DNA of 64,000 bases, taken from Thalassospira profundimaris (GTDB lineage Bacteria; Pseudomonadota; Alphaproteobacteria; Rhodospirillales; Thalassospiraceae). Location: NCBI RefSeq assembly GCF_003326755.1, contig NZ_JPWH01000016.1, positions 1 to 64,000 of the forward strand, given 5' to 3'. The notes below the pieces were generated by a model. The model was not told the origin of the DNA and did no database searches. It saw only the letters and a list, made by a program, of their open reading frames with translations. Made by a program: the position numbers and the translations under genes. Of the stretch, positions 37,484 through 49,100 are shown in pieces (position 1 is the first letter of the stretch; every line of letters begins with the position of its first letter).

Positions 37484-38331
37484 GCCTTTATGCACAAACG
37501 CCCGCCATTCTGGCTGTTGCCCCGAACGGGGCGCGCAAAATGCAGGCTGATTATCCGGGGCTGCCGATTACTCCGGCGGATCTTGCATGTGAGGCGCGCG
37601 CCTGTCTTGAGGCTGGCGCGTCAGTGATACATTTGCATGTCCGGGACGATGAAGGCGGTCATAGTCTGGATGTGGGACGCTACCGCGAAGCAATACAGGA
37701 AATTCGCAAAGCTGTCGGCGATGAATTGTTGATACAGGTTACAAGCGAGGCGGTTGGCATTTATGATGCCGACGCCCAGATGGCGATGGTGCGTGAATTG
37801 GTGCCCGAGGCGGTATCGCTGGCCATTCGTGAAGTGGCACCAGAAACTTGTGACGAACAGGAACTTTCAGCCTTTTGTGCCTTCATGCGCGAGGCGGATA
37901 TTTTGCCGCAGTTTATTCTTTATGCGCCGGAGGACTTTGCGCGATATGCCGAGCTGGTGGCGCGTGGTGTTATTCCTGGCAGCGGTTTTCCGCTGTTATA
38001 TGTGCTGGGACGCTATACCGAAGGGCAAAAATCCAGCCCGGTTGATTTGCTGGCGTTTTTGGCAACACCCGTTTTGCGGGAGCAACCGTCGCTGGTGTCA
38101 AACTGGATGATGTGCGCCTTCGGGCAATTTGAAAATGCCTGTGCGATGGCGGCAATCGCGCTTGGCGGTCATGCCCGGATCGGTTTTGAAAACAACACCC
38201 TGTTGGTGGATGGAACATCTGCCACGTCCAATGCGGCGTTAATTGACCAGGCAAAAAAGGGTGTTTTGATGCTGGGACGCCCGGTGGCGGATGCAAAAGT
38301 AGCGCGCAAGTTGCTTCGTCCGGCGTGGTAA
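37480..38331 (+). CDS. BKACE-family beta-keto acid cleavage enzyme
   Basis: 283 residues, a TIM-barrel of the BKACE (3-keto-5-aminohexanoate cleavage, Kce-like) family. These enzymes split a beta-keto acid with acetyl-CoA into acetoacetate and a CoA ester. The zinc-binding HLHVRD motif (H51 and H53) and the late GGHARIGFENN segment with the conserved Glu are present; TSEAVG and NWMMCAFG are also family-like. Downstream of an aminotransferase it could cleave the keto acid made by deamination. The start overlaps the aminotransferase stop (ATGA). The family covers many substrates, so the physiological one is open. Confidence 0.88.
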   Translation: MSLYAQTPAILAVAPNGARKMQADYPGLPITPADLACEARACLEAGASVIHLHVRDDEGGHSLDVGRYREAIQEIRKAVGDELLIQVTSEAVGIYDADAQMAMVRELVPEAVSLAIREVAPETCDEQELSAFCAFMREADILPQFILYAPEDFARYAELVARGVIPGSGFPLLYVLGRYTEGQKSSPVDLLAFLATPVLREQPSLVSNWMMCAFGQFENACAMAAIALGGHARIGFENNTLLVDGTSATSNAALIDQAKKGVLMLGRPVADAKVARKLLRPAW

Positions 38332-38352
38332 TATCAAAAAAAGTTGAAAATC

Positions 38353-38370
38353 CTGTGATATTGTTCACAG
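38353..38370. promoter_or_regulatory. CRP/FNR-type site upstream of the TAXI-TRAP genes
   Basis: CTGTGA-TATTGT-TCACAG contains TGTGA-N6-TCACA, the exact palindromic consensus of CRP-type activators. A TTGACG follows at 38372-38377. A second possible -10, TATAGT, is at 38431-38436. Control of uptake by a CRP/FNR-superfamily protein is likely, but the start point is uncertain. Confidence 0.55.
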
Positions 38371-38436
38371 TTTGACGGTCAGGAGGGATCACTTCTCGTG
38401 CTGTTGGGTTCATAATTGTGCAGCTTTAAATATAGT

Positions 38437-38474
38437 CCCCCGCAATTGGGGGGAACCATCGCACGCGATGGTTC
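38437..38474 (+). promoter_or_regulatory. Two adjacent stem-loops in the TAXI leader
   Basis: CCCCC-GCAATT-GGGGG (38437-38452, sharing the G-run) is followed directly by GAACCATCG-CACG-CGATGGTTC (38453-38474), a perfect 9-bp stem. No U-run follows, so they are not simple terminators. They may stabilise the binding-protein mRNA or regulate it. Confidence 0.45.
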
Positions 38475-38544
38475 TGCGTCCAAGTTCTTCTGTTGCTTTG
38501 CACAGTTGAATAATTCCAACAGGGTGTATAGGGAGTCAATCCTG

Positions 38545-39522
38545 ATGAAAAAGCTTGTTGCTATTGCAAGTGCGGTTGTGGCCTTGGCCGGGGTTTCGAT
38601 GTTTTCGACCCAGGCGTCGGCTGCTGACCAGAAATTCATTACCATCGGCACCGGCGGTGTAACCGGCGTTTATTATCCAACCGGCGGTGCGATCTGCCGT
38701 TTGGTCAATAAGGGCCGCAAAGACCACGGTATTCGCTGTTCGGTCGAATCCACCGGCGGGTCGGTTTACAATATCAACACCATCCGTGCGGGTGAGCTTG
38801 ATATGGGCGTTGCCCAATCCGATATCCAGTATTACGCCTATAACGGTACCGGCAAATTTGAAGATCAGGGCCCGTTCAAGGAACTGCGCGCTGTATTTTC
38901 GATCCATCCCGAGCCGTTCACCGTTGTTGCCCGTGCGGATTCCGGCATCAAAACCTTTGATGACCTGAAGGGCAAACGCGTCAATATCGGTAATCCGGGT
39001 TCCGGCCAGCGTGACACGATGGATGTTGTTATGGCCGCCAAAGGCTGGAGCGTGGATGATTTCGCGCTGGCTTCCGAATTGAAACCGGCCGAACAGTCCC
39101 AGGCACTGTGTGACAACAAAATCGACGCCATGATCTACACCGTTGGTCATCCGGCCGGGTCGATCCAGGAAGCCACCACGGCCTGTGATTCTGTACTGGT
39201 TGACGTTTCCGGCCCGGAAATCGACAAGCTGGTTGCCGATAACCCCTATTACCGTATCGCCACCATTCCCGGCGGCATGTATCGCGGTAACCCGGAAGAT
39301 GTGAAAACCTTTGGTGTTGGCGCGACCTTTGTTTCTTCGACCAATACCGACACCGACATTGTTTACAATGTTGTCAAAGCGGTTTTCGAGAATTTCGACG
39401 ACTTCAAGAAGCTGCATCCGGCTTTTGCCGTTTTGAAAAAAGAAGAAATGATCAAGGACGGTCTGTCTGCACCGCTGCATGACGGCGCTGTCAAATATTA
39501 CAAGGAAGCTGGCCTGATGTAA
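38545..39522 (+). CDS. TAXI-family TRAP transporter solute-binding protein
   Basis: 325 residues. The signal peptide ([20 protein letters not shown] then STQASAADQ) sends it to the periplasm. The mature protein opens with [20 protein letters not shown], the hallmark of the TAXI family, and continues with [20 protein letters not shown] and [20 protein letters not shown]. It captures a substrate, often a dicarboxylate or amino-acid-like compound, for the fused permease downstream. The frame is open from 38416, but ATG 38545 gives the signal peptide and has GGGAG 9 bp upstream. A strong terminator/attenuator lies between this gene and the permease, consistent with higher expression of the binding protein. 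Confidence 0.93.
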   Translation: MKKLVAIASAVVALAGVSMFSTQASAADQKFITIGTGGVTGVYYPTGGAICRLVNKGRKDHGIRCSVESTGGSVYNINTIRAGELDMGVAQSDIQYYAYNGTGKFEDQGPFKELRAVFSIHPEPFTVVARADSGIKTFDDLKGKRVNIGNPGSGQRDTMDVVMAAKGWSVDDFALASELKPAEQSQALCDNKIDAMIYTVGHPAGSIQEATTACDSVLVDVSGPEIDKLVADNPYYRIATIPGGMYRGNPEDVKTFGVGATFVSSTNTDTDIVYNVVKAVFENFDDFKKLHPAFAVLKKEEMIKDGLSAPLHDGAVKYYKEAGLM

Positions 39523-39532
39523 GGTCGCTTTG

Positions 39533-39560
39533 AACGGGGGGCCTTCGGGCCTCCCGTTTT
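39533..39560 (+). terminator. Terminator/attenuator after the TAXI binding protein
   Basis: AACGGGGGGCC pairs with GGCCTCCCGTT (one G-T pair) across a stable TTCG tetraloop, and TTTT follows. It lies 10 bp past the stop. It probably lets part of transcription continue into the permease gene. Confidence 0.8.
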
Positions 39561-39705
39561 GCCTGTCTCTCCTGTCCTGCGCGGGCGTTAAAATTCAAAG
39601 AAATCAATAATATGTCCGCACATGATCCCTGGCCTTTCCTGGCAGGGATCAATCAGGTTCTGGGTGTAACTGAAACGGCATCGCCGTTTTGACCGGGGAA
39701 ATAGC

Positions 39706-42318
39706 ATGACAAACGAAAAACGTGCGGCGGATGACAATGATCGGGATCTTCAGGACCTGATTGCTGAATCCGATACGGGCGCGCGACAGCCTGGCGGTAT
39801 AACTGCCCGAATTCTGCTTTTTGTGGCCGTGGCGTGGTCCGTGTTTCAGCTTTGGCTGGCATCGCCGTTGCCCTATATATTCCATTTCGGCGTTTTTAAC
39901 TCGACCGAAGCCCGTTCCATCCATCTTGCTTTTGCGGTGTTTCTGGCCTTCATGGCCTATCCGGCCTTCAAAAGTTCACCGCGAACCTATATTCCAATCC
40001 AGGATTGGGTTCAGGCCTTGGTAGGCGCCTATTGCGCGGCCTACATTTATATCGCCTATGTTGAACTTTCCGGTCGTCCCGGCCTGCCGACCACAATGGA
40101 TCTGGTGGTGGCTGGTGTTGGCCTGGTGATGTTGCTTGAGGCGACCCGACGTGCCCTTGGCCCGCCCCTGATGTGCGTGGCCCTGGTGTTTCTGGCCTAT
40201 GTCTTTTTTGGCAATGCGCCCTGGGTGCCCGATGTCTTGCAATGGCGCGGGGCAAGTTTCTCCAAGGCCATGTCGCACCAATGGCTGACCACCGAAGGTG
40301 TCTTCGGGATCGCGCTGGGTGTTTCCACCAGCTTTGTGTTTTTGTTTGTGCTGTTTGGCTCCCTGCTCGATAAGGCCGGGGCGGGTAACTATTTCATCAA
40401 GGTGGCCTTTGCCGCGCTGGGGCATATGCGCGGGGGGCCGGCAAAGGCGGCGGTGCTGTCATCGGCCATGACCGGGCTTATTTCAGGCTCCTCCATCGCG
40501 AACGTGGTCACGACCGGGACCTTTACCATTCCGCTGATGAAACGGGTTGGTTTTCCGGGGGAAAAGGCCGGCGCGGTTGAGGTGGCATCTTCGGTGAATG
40601 GTCAAATCATGCCGCCGGTGATGGGGGCTGCAGCCTTCCTGATGGTGGAATATGTTGGTATTCCCTATCCCGAAGTCATCAAGCATGCCTTCCTTCCTGC
40701 AACCATTTCCTATCTTGCGCTGATTTATATTGTGCATCTTGAGGCGCTTAAGGCCAATATGCAGGGCCTGCCGCGCCGTGAAGAGCCCGATATGAAGCGC
40801 ACGCTTTTGCGTTCGCTGATTTTTCTGTGCTCGCTGGTGATCGTGTCCGGGGTGGTTTATTACGCCCTGGAATGGCAGCAGCAATTATTTGGTGCGGCTG
40901 TTGGCTGGATTGTTTCGGTTGAATGCGTGCTGATTTATCTGGCGGGTCTTTATTACGCCTCGAAATATCCCGATCTGGAAATGGATGACCCCAACCAGCC
41001 GGTTGTTGAATTACCCCCGTTGGGTGAAACGGCAAAGGCCGGCCTGCATTATTTGCTGCCGGTGGTGGTTCTGGTGTGGTTTTTGATGATCGAACTGAAA
41101 TCACCGGGCCTGTCGGCCTTCTGGGCGACGGTGCTGATGATTTTCATCATGCTGACGCAAAAGCCGGTTAAGGCCTTTTTCCGCAAACAGCCCGATTATA
41201 TGTCCCTGTTCCGCACCGGTGTTGTTGACGTTATTGACGGTTTTGCGACTGGTGCGCGCAATATGATCGGCATTGGCGTTGCAACCGCCGCAGCCGGTAT
41301 TATCGTGGGGACGGTTTCGCTTACCGGCATTGGCCAGGTGATGGTTGAATTTGTCGAAATCATTTCGGGTGGCAACCTGATGCTGATTTTGATCATGACG
41401 GCCGTTATCAGCCTGATCCTGGGCATGGGGCTGCCGACCACGGCCAACTATATTGTGGTTTCCAGCCTGATGGCCCCGGTGATTGTTGAACTGGGCGCCC
41501 AAAATGGCCTGATCGTGCCGCTGATTGCGGTGCATCTTTTCGTGTTCTATTTCGGCATCATGGCCGATGTGACACCGCCGGTGGGGCTGGCATCCTTTGC
41601 CGCAGCCGCCATATCCGGGGCGGATCCGATGAAAACCGGCTTTGTCGCGTTTTTCTATAGCATGCGCACCGCCGTTTTGCCGTTCCTGTTCCTGTTCAAT
41701 ACCCAGCTTCTGATGATCGGTATTGATCATGTTTTCGAGGCCATCTGGGTGATTGTGGTGGCGATCATTGCGATGCTGGTCTTTGCGGCGGCAACAATGG
41801 GGTATTTCTTTACCCGTTCGCGCCTGTGGGAAAGTGCGGCATTGCTTTTGGTCGCCTTCACCCTGTTTAGGCCCGGTTTCTGGCTTGATCTGGTCGAACC
41901 GCCCTATAACAACGTCAACCCTGCCGAAATTGTTGAAAAGGTTGCCACTTTGCCGGCCAATGCCAATTTGCGCATTGATGTCGAAGGCATCAACCTGGAA
42001 GGCGATGAGGTCAAGAAATCGGTCATGTTGCCGCTGGGGCCCAAGGCATCAGGCGAAGATCGCCTGTATAATGCCGGGATCGCGGTGCGTAATGAAGACG
42101 GCCGCATTTATGTCGATGACGTTGTCTTTGGCGGCCCGGCCGAAAAGGTGGGGATCGATTTTGATTATGAAATCACTGCCATCAAGCTTGAGGCGGAACG
42201 GATGCCCAAGGAAGTGTTTTTTGCCCCGGCATTTTTGTTGCTGGGCCTGATCATCTTCCTCCAGCGTCGTCGCCATCGCCATAGTGATGGCACCCGTGCA
42301 CCCGTCAAGGAGGGCTGA
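39706..42318 (+). CDS. TRAP transporter permease, fused DctQ-DctM (TAXI type)
   Basis: 870 residues, an inner-membrane protein of the 4TM/12TM fusion class. After a charged cytoplasmic N-terminus, hydrophobic segments begin at about residue 32. The DctM part contains GLISGSSIANVVTTGTFTIP and GMGLPTTANYIVVSSLMAPV, which are diagnostic. The C-terminal roughly 180 residues form a DUF3394-like soluble domain with a PDZ-like stretch (YVDDVVFGGPAEKVGIDFDY) between the last membrane segments. It imports the solute bound by the preceding TAXI protein using an ion gradient. GGGGAA lies before the ATG. It is followed after 2 bp by the stress-protein gene. Confidence 0.93.
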   Translation: MTNEKRAADDNDRDLQDLIAESDTGARQPGGITARILLFVAVAWSVFQLWLASPLPYIFHFGVFNSTEARSIHLAFAVFLAFMAYPAFKSSPRTYIPIQDWVQALVGAYCAAYIYIAYVELSGRPGLPTTMDLVVAGVGLVMLLEATRRALGPPLMCVALVFLAYVFFGNAPWVPDVLQWRGASFSKAMSHQWLTTEGVFGIALGVSTSFVFLFVLFGSLLDKAGAGNYFIKVAFAALGHMRGGPAKAAVLSSAMTGLISGSSIANVVTTGTFTIPLMKRVGFPGEKAGAVEVASSVNGQIMPPVMGAAAFLMVEYVGIPYPEVIKHAFLPATISYLALIYIVHLEALKANMQGLPRREEPDMKRTLLRSLIFLCSLVIVSGVVYYALEWQQQLFGAAVGWIVSVECVLIYLAGLYYASKYPDLEMDDPNQPVVELPPLGETAKAGLHYLLPVVVLVWFLMIELKSPGLSAFWATVLMIFIMLTQKPVKAFFRKQPDYMSLFRTGVVDVIDGFATGARNMIGIGVATAAAGIIVGTVSLTGIGQVMVEFVEIISGGNLMLILIMTAVISLILGMGLPTTANYIVVSSLMAPVIVELGAQNGLIVPLIAVHLFVFYFGIMADVTPPVGLASFAAAAISGADPMKTGFVAFFYSMRTAVLPFLFLFNTQLLMIGIDHVFEAIWVIVVAIIAMLVFAAATMGYFFTRSRLWESAALLLVAFTLFRPGFWLDLVEPPYNNVNPAEIVEKVATLPANANLRIDVEGINLEGDEVKKSVMLPLGPKASGEDRLYNAGIAVRNEDGRIYVDDVVFGGPAEKVGIDFDYEITAIKLEAERMPKEVFFAPAFLLLGLIIFLQRRRHRHSDGTRAPVKEG

Positions 42319-42320
42319 AG

Positions 42321-42749
42321 ATGTATAAGGATATCCTTGTTACTGTCGATCTGGACCATGATTCGTCATGGAAAAAGGCCCTGCCTGCAGCCATCCGCGA
42401 GGCTCGCCAGGAAGGTGCGCGTCTGCATGTGCTTACTGTTGTGCCAACGGTTGGCATGTCGATGGTCGGGCAGTTTTTCCCCAAGGGATACGAGAAAAAG
42501 GTTCTCGAAGCCTATAACGAACGCCTGCACGAATTTGTCGCAGCAAACGTGCCGGCGGAAATCAAGGTGCAGCATATTGTGGGGCAAGGCACGGTTTACG
42601 AGGTGATTTTGCAGATCGCCAAAAAAACCAACTGTGACCTGATCGTCATGGGGGCCCACCGACCGGAACTGAAAGACTATCTTTTGGGGCCAAATGCCGC
42701 GCGTGTTGTGCGTCATGCCACCTGTTCGGTGCTTGTCGTTCGCGACTGA
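42321..42749 (+). CDS. Universal stress protein (UspA family), TRAP-linked
   Basis: 142 residues, a single Usp domain. It has YKDILVTVDLDHDSS at the N-terminus and VMGAHRPELKDYLLGPNAAR with VVRHATCSVLVVRD at the C-terminus, where the nucleotide-binding loop normally lies (degenerate: N replaces the usual S/T). Usp proteins encoded next to TRAP permeases, such as TeaD beside TeaABC, modulate transporter activity; a like role is inferred. AAGGAGG overlaps the permease stop, so it is translationally coupled. A strong terminator ends the operon 27 bp downstream. Confidence 0.9.
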   Translation: MYKDILVTVDLDHDSSWKKALPAAIREARQEGARLHVLTVVPTVGMSMVGQFFPKGYEKKVLEAYNERLHEFVAANVPAEIKVQHIVGQGTVYEVILQIAKKTNCDLIVMGAHRPELKDYLLGPNAARVVRHATCSVLVVRD

Positions 42750-42776
42750 CCCTTCTATCCATTCCCTTGTTGTCTG

Positions 42777-42807
42777 GCGGGCATGTTGTGGCATGCCCGC
42801 TTTTTTT
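42777..42807 (+). terminator. Rho-independent terminator of the TRAP operon
   Basis: GCGGGCATG and CATGCCCGC form a perfect 9-bp stem with a 6-base loop, followed by seven T. Confidence 0.92.
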
Positions 42808-42889
42808 GCCTGATAGTGACGACGTAAACGATTGTGATGATTTTCGCAGCAAGGTGATTATCCGAATGTCTATAGCCTTGCGAGGTGAG

Positions 42890-43144
42890 TTTTATACCTA
42901 ATGGTATAAAAAATGCGGTTTTGATCGGTGCCTTGAAATTTGGTTGGGCTCAGAGGCTTTTCGATCAGTGTTTTTGTAATATTTATTTTTATTTTCAATA
43001 TATTGACTGTCCGTAGTGCTGTTGCCCGATAAAGCAGGCGGGGCGACGAATTGGCACATGATTGTCAGTATTTGTCAGAATTTTCGAGTCCAGTTTGATC
43101 CGTGTTTATTGTATAAATTTTAAGAAGTACCACTATGGTATAGT
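42890..43144 (+). promoter_or_regulatory. Two related dyads upstream of the giant RTX gene
   Basis: TTTTATACC-TAAT-GGTATAAAA (42890-42911) is a perfect 9-bp palindrome. A second dyad, TACCA-CTA-TGGTA (43128-43140), nested with ACTAT-GGT-ATAGT (43132-43144), shares TACC/GGTA half-sites and lies about 40 bp before the gene. A TTGACT at 43003-43008 is a possible -35 with only a weak -10. The rest of this 370-bp gap is AT-rich without a gene. A shared regulator binding both dyads is inferred. Confidence 0.45.
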
Positions 43145-43180
43145 TGTGTCTGCATTTGGGGTGCAGATGTAGGGGTCTCA

Positions 43181-46100
43181 GTGATATTCGGGAAAAGGCG
43201 TCATTCGATGCGGACAATTCGGAATTGGGTTTCGGGCAAGCGTAAACACGACCGTGATGCAAAGGTCAGCCATGCGGCGTTGCTGGCTGCCCCCATTCGC
43301 ACGACCCGGCGTCTGCATGTGGAGCCGATTGAGCCACGTGTTCTTTTGTCGGCGGATCCTCTGGAAACGAAATATACTGACGACATCAGCGCGGCACTGA
43401 CCCAGGTTGAAAACCTGCTCGACAATCTCGAAGGTCATGACCTGTTTGCTGACCCCTTGCCGATGGTTGTGGGTACGGAAGCCTCCTCTGGTGCGGGTGC
43501 CATTGCCGATATTAGCGACATCTTTCACCAGAATTTGGTGGACCCCCTGGATAATATTGTTGCTGCGATTGAAAATGATCAGACCGATGATCTTTCCAAC
43601 TTGCAAACGGACTGGAAAGCGTTTTTCGAGGAATCCGGCTACTACAATGCCGATGACAGCTCGTTAACGATTGAGCATTCTGAGGTAAATGGCAAGGACG
43701 TCTTTAAAGTCGTCATGTCGCAGGAGATTGATCGCGACTTCACCATTGGTGCGGACGACCCGACGCGTGACTACAATATTTCGCTTGATACCAATGGTCA
43801 CATGAATCTCACCTTTGACATCGGCTTTACCCTGACGGTTGATCAGGGGGCTGCAAGCGAAAGCTCTGCCGTTACCTTCAGCCTTGACAGTCTCAGCCTG
43901 AAAAGCTCGGTTGACCAGGATTTGACCGGTCATACCCTGACTCTGGGGATTGTGCCCTTTAAAGTTGGGGGCACAGCGAACGATGCATCTGATGGGGGCA
44001 TCAAATATTCTGTTACCCTGAATGTGGTTGATGGTGACAAGCTCGACAACAAATCGACTTCCGAGCTGTCGTCAATTTCCAATCTGACCAATTATGTCAC
44101 GGTTAACGCTGCAAATAACGGGGACGCCAATACGGTTCTTGCCAGCCTGCCCTTGACGCTTGAGGGGCCCGCGGCGGGAATTTCCGGTATTGCTGCTGGT
44201 ACCAATCCGGACATTACCGTGACGGGCCATGTTGTTGGCCTGAACGAAGAAGTCAATGTTTCGATGAATTCGGAATTGCAGCTTCTGTCCAATTTTGATG
44301 CCAAGGATTTCCTTGCCATCATGAACAATTTTGTCAGCGCGGTTGACAGCATTGACCAGGGCGATGTTCTGGATGCCAGTCTGCCTTTCACCGATGGTCT
44401 GACCATTGGTGAAGCGGTCGATCTGGCCGCCAAAATGGAGAATATCATCGCCCAGCTCAGTTCCGAAGTCGGTGTGCTGGGCTTTGACGAACATCAGAGC
44501 GCAACTGCAAGCGATGCCAATTCCAGCGTTGACCTTGTCAGCGATGTTATTGACCTGAGCGAGCATCCGTTTCCCAATAATGGTTTTACCTTTGTGCTGA
44601 CCCTTGATGGTCAGGAAGTTAATGTTGCTGTTCCCAATGACAGTGCGCCCGATGACTCTGACGATAACCAGCCGATCGACAGTCTTGGTGATCTGGTGAC
44701 AGCCATTAGTGCGGCACTTGCAACCACAACGGTTAAAGATCGTGTGAGTGTTAGCCAGCAAAATGGCAAACTGGTTTTCACTGCAACCAAGAATGATGAC
44801 AACAAGGCTGCCAAACTGGAAATTGGCAGTTTGGCGGGTAAAACCTCCTTTACCAATATCGTTGAATTTTCCCAACAGGCTGGCGAACTTTTGGGCTTCA
44901 CCGGCACGGCCGAACAGATGATCGACGCGCTTAACCTGCGCTTTGTCGATGGTTCGCTTGCAATGGATATTGCCTATTCAGACAGCCAGGATTACAGCGG
45001 CGATGTCAATTTCAATGCCGGTAGTGCCATTGGTTCGCTGGACAGCTTAACGGCAACGGGTGGTAGCATTTCCGTAACATCGACAATTGGTGTTTCGGCC
45101 ACCCTTCTGTTTGATATGCACGCCCTGGGTCATGATGTGGATTGGAGTAGCGAAACGCCACTCCTGAAAAATCTGTTCGATGGCAATGGTATTGTGACTG
45201 CTGATGACGGCAAGGCCGATCTGCAAATCACGATGCGTGACGGGACGCAATATACCCTTGACGTTGATAAAAACTGGACCGTTGAACAGCTTGTTGACCA
45301 GTTGAATGCGCTTGATGAAAATCTCGATGTGTCGCTTGATACAGATACGTTCCGCATCACCATCACGGATTCATCGGTCAGCTCCAGTGACAATGCCGGG
45401 GATATGGGCCTAAGTCTTGGCAAAAATGCTTATACAGATACAACGGCTTCGACCCCGTCTGCAGTTCTGAGTGGCAATATTGCCGATAATGCTGATTTTA
45501 CCGAAGCAACATCGTTCATTCTCAAGGTCGGCAAATTCCCGCCGGTGATCGTGAATATTGCGGCAGATTCTGAACGGACCACGGCTGAAGCATTTGCAAA
45601 TGCTGTAAATGCCGCACTGTCCGGGATTGAGGTTCCGAAAGAACAACTCGGTGCCAAGGATAGCGACAAGAATCTACTTCAGAAACATTACAGCGATATT
45701 GTGCAGGTTTCTGTCGGGGAAGAGGATGGTAAGGCGGTCCTTAAGGTTGCAACATCCATTTCCTCGGTATTTGATGCGGATACCAAGAAAGTCAGCGAAC
45801 GCAACCTGATCAATTCTTCGTTGCGTATGGATGCGGTTGATCTGACGGTGACATCAATCAATGATTCACTGGTTGGCCTGAATCTGGGAATTGAAGGCTC
45901 CAACCAGGCGAATTCATCTGAATCCGTTGGCCGTATTACCGGTAGTGCCTTGCATGGCGATAGCTATGCCAAGCATCTTGGCCTGCAGAATATGAATACT
46001 GCTGTCCATATCGACATGTCGATTACCAATTTAGATGCCACCGGCCGCGTTGGATTGATCGATTTTACAGCGGATGGTTCAGGTTCGGTGTTGCTGAATG

Positions 46101-49100
46101 CGGTTGTGTCGGTTGATAACAGCTTTACCGATCCGGAAAGCGGGCAAACCGCCCCGACGACGGCGCGTGATGTTCTTGTCACAGCGAGTGGTGAAAATAC
46201 ATCCATTGATACCATTGCCGATGTCCATTTCAGTTCGGGTAACGGGGACCAGCCTTACGCACAACTGACATTGTCGAATGTCGATATTTCTGGCGATGTT
46301 CTCGATGATGTTACGGTTGGCAATATCTCGATTACGATGGATCAGCTTGCTTCCATCAGCGATTTGCAGAACCTGACACCGACCGTTGATCTGGGTGGTT
46401 TGGACAGCGAGAATGTTGCGGCCCTGACCGATCTGGATGTTGACAGTATTGCCGCAGCTCTTCAAAACGCACTGCAATATATCAGCGGCAAATATGCTGG
46501 TTCCGATCTGGCCGTGGATCTGCCGCTTCTGGGGATGAGCGCGACTGGCCTGCTTGATTTTGCCGCCGATATGAAGGCAAAACTTCTGGCATTTAAAAAC
46601 AATCCGTCCTCCGGTCTGGCCGACCTTGAAAGCGCACTTAAAACCGCCTTTGGTATGGATGCCAACAGCGACGCAATTGATGTTCATCTGACCCAGGACC
46701 AGACGGCCCTGATGATTGACATCAACTATTCGCCTGCGGGCCTTACCAGCCAGGAATCGCTTAATCTTGCCATTGGCGATCTGGCCGATCAGGCCAATGA
46801 CCAGGCTGTAAAGGACCTTCTGGGCGGGCTTGAAAATATTGTTGATGTCAACGGCACGGGTCTTGTTGATGTCACGGCGGCGGCCACCGTCGGGCTCACG
46901 CTGGGTTTCCGTCTCAGCCAGCCGGAAAACAGCACCCCGGCAACGGGCAGCACGACCATTGGCAATTTGAATGGCGGGCAGGGCATTGGTACCAATGCGT
47001 CAAATAAAACCGACTTGTCGATCAAACTTGCCAATGGCGAAAGCTTTGAAGTTGATCTTGATGCCCTGATCACCAGTGGCGCCACCGTTTCCGACATTAT
47101 TGCCGGTATTGAGCAGGCCGCGACCAGTGCCGGGATTGACAGTTCTGAACTGACCATCGAGATCGATGGAAATGGCAGCCTTGTCTTTACCGATCTGACC
47201 ACGGCGGATGCGGCTTCTATTCCCTCTGGTCTGGATGATCTGGGGCTGGATAGCAATGCCAGTGGCGGTGTGATTTCCGGTACATTTGGCGATGAATTCA
47301 ACCCTGCTGCGGCGTTTGATTTTGCCATTTCCGTAAATGGGGCGGCACCTGTTACCATTCATCTGGATGCCGATGAAAACCGCACGACCAGCGATTTCGA
47401 GGCTGCTTTGCAACGTGCACTCGGTGCGGCCTTCATGGATACCGTTAATGTTGATGGTATTGCGGATTCCGTGCCGGATTATGCCGCCCTTGGCAACCTG
47501 ATTACCGTTTCGGTCAGCGGACAAACACTTTCCTTAACTGCGGATACCGATCTGTTGGGCGGCGGTGCCAGCCTGCAGGTTTCTGACGTTGCCACCACCA
47601 GTGCCGAACCTGGCCTGGTCATTAAATCGGTGAACGGTTCAACCGCCGCAGAAGATTTGGGCATTGCCGGAACGCAGACAACTGCAGTCGACAATGCGCG
47701 GATTCTGACCGGCGGCAAGCTGTATGCCGATGGCAATAATGACCGTTTCTTCATAGATACCCAGAACAGCAAAGTTCATTTTGACCTGACGGTTTCGGCC
47801 AATGACCTGAATTTCAATACCAACTTCGGTGCTGCAACTGGTAAAGTCAGTGGCGGGTCTGTTGCCTTGGGCAGCTTGGCGGGCAGTACTGTTGCCGGGC
47901 AGTCGGGCTTTGGGGTTTCTGGCCCCGCGAAATTCGATTTGACGCTGAATGACGAATATAACGGCTCGGCGAATGATGATCGGCTGTATTTCAATGAACT
48001 TGACAGCAACGATATTGCCAACATTGCTAGTGTTTCATCTGACGTCGCTGTTAAGGCAGATTTGCAACTCTCAATTGGCGGTGTTGACTTCAATCCGGGT
48101 GTCGGTGTTCAGGCCAGCGATTATTTTGGTGATGGCAAAGTTGTCAAAGTCACCAGTGCAGACCTTGGTGACAGCCTGGATTCTGGCAGTATTCTGAATA
48201 ATCCGGGCTTGCTGTTGAACGGTTTGGATTATTTCCTTAGCCAGCTTGAAGGCCAGATTGAAAATCGCCTGCTGGAACTGGATTTGCCGTTTATTGGTGA
48301 TGCGCTTGGCGTAACCGCGCAGTATTTCGAAGACCTTCACGAAGGGCTTATTGACTCGATCTCCGAAGCCATCCAGGACTTCCAGGATGACAATCCTGGC
48401 GTGGTTGTGCCGACCAATATTGTTGCGGAAAATGCCATTGAAGCCGTGCTCAAGCAGCTTGGTGCCGTTGACGGATCTGATCACAGCAAGAATGTCGATG
48501 TGATCTCCGTTTATGATCAGGATATTGATGAAGTTCGTTTTTCAGCGGATATTCACTGGGATTTCTTTGACCAGGCGGTTGCCCTTGTTAACGATTTGGG
48601 GATTGCAGGTCTTGGCATCGATATTTCCAGTGGTTCGGTCAACCTTACTCTGGGCATGGATTTTGATTTTGATTTCGGTGTCAACGCTGCGCAGGGTTTC
48701 TTTGTCGATACCAGTGCGATTGACGAACTTGTGGTCGACTTTAGTCTTGGTTTCAACGGTCTGGATGCGGATGGCCGACAGGGCATTCTCAATTCCGATA
48801 TTACTGACAAGGCATCGGCTTTTTCGGGTAAAGTGACTTTTGATATCAATCCGGACCAGGGCAACAATGTTGATAACAACATTGACAGCAATAGTCGCGC
48901 GCATGATGGCCGCTTGGCCTTTGGTGAAGTTCGCACAGTCAATCACTTGTTTAATTCCCGTATTGATGCGGAAGGCCAGCTTGACCTCAATCTTCGAAGC
49001 TCCGCTGCCGGTGCTGCCTCCGGGTTGGGACTGCCGGAAATCAGTCATGAGCTGTTTGTTGATTTTGATTTCCACCAGCAGTTTGGAAATGGCACCACTG

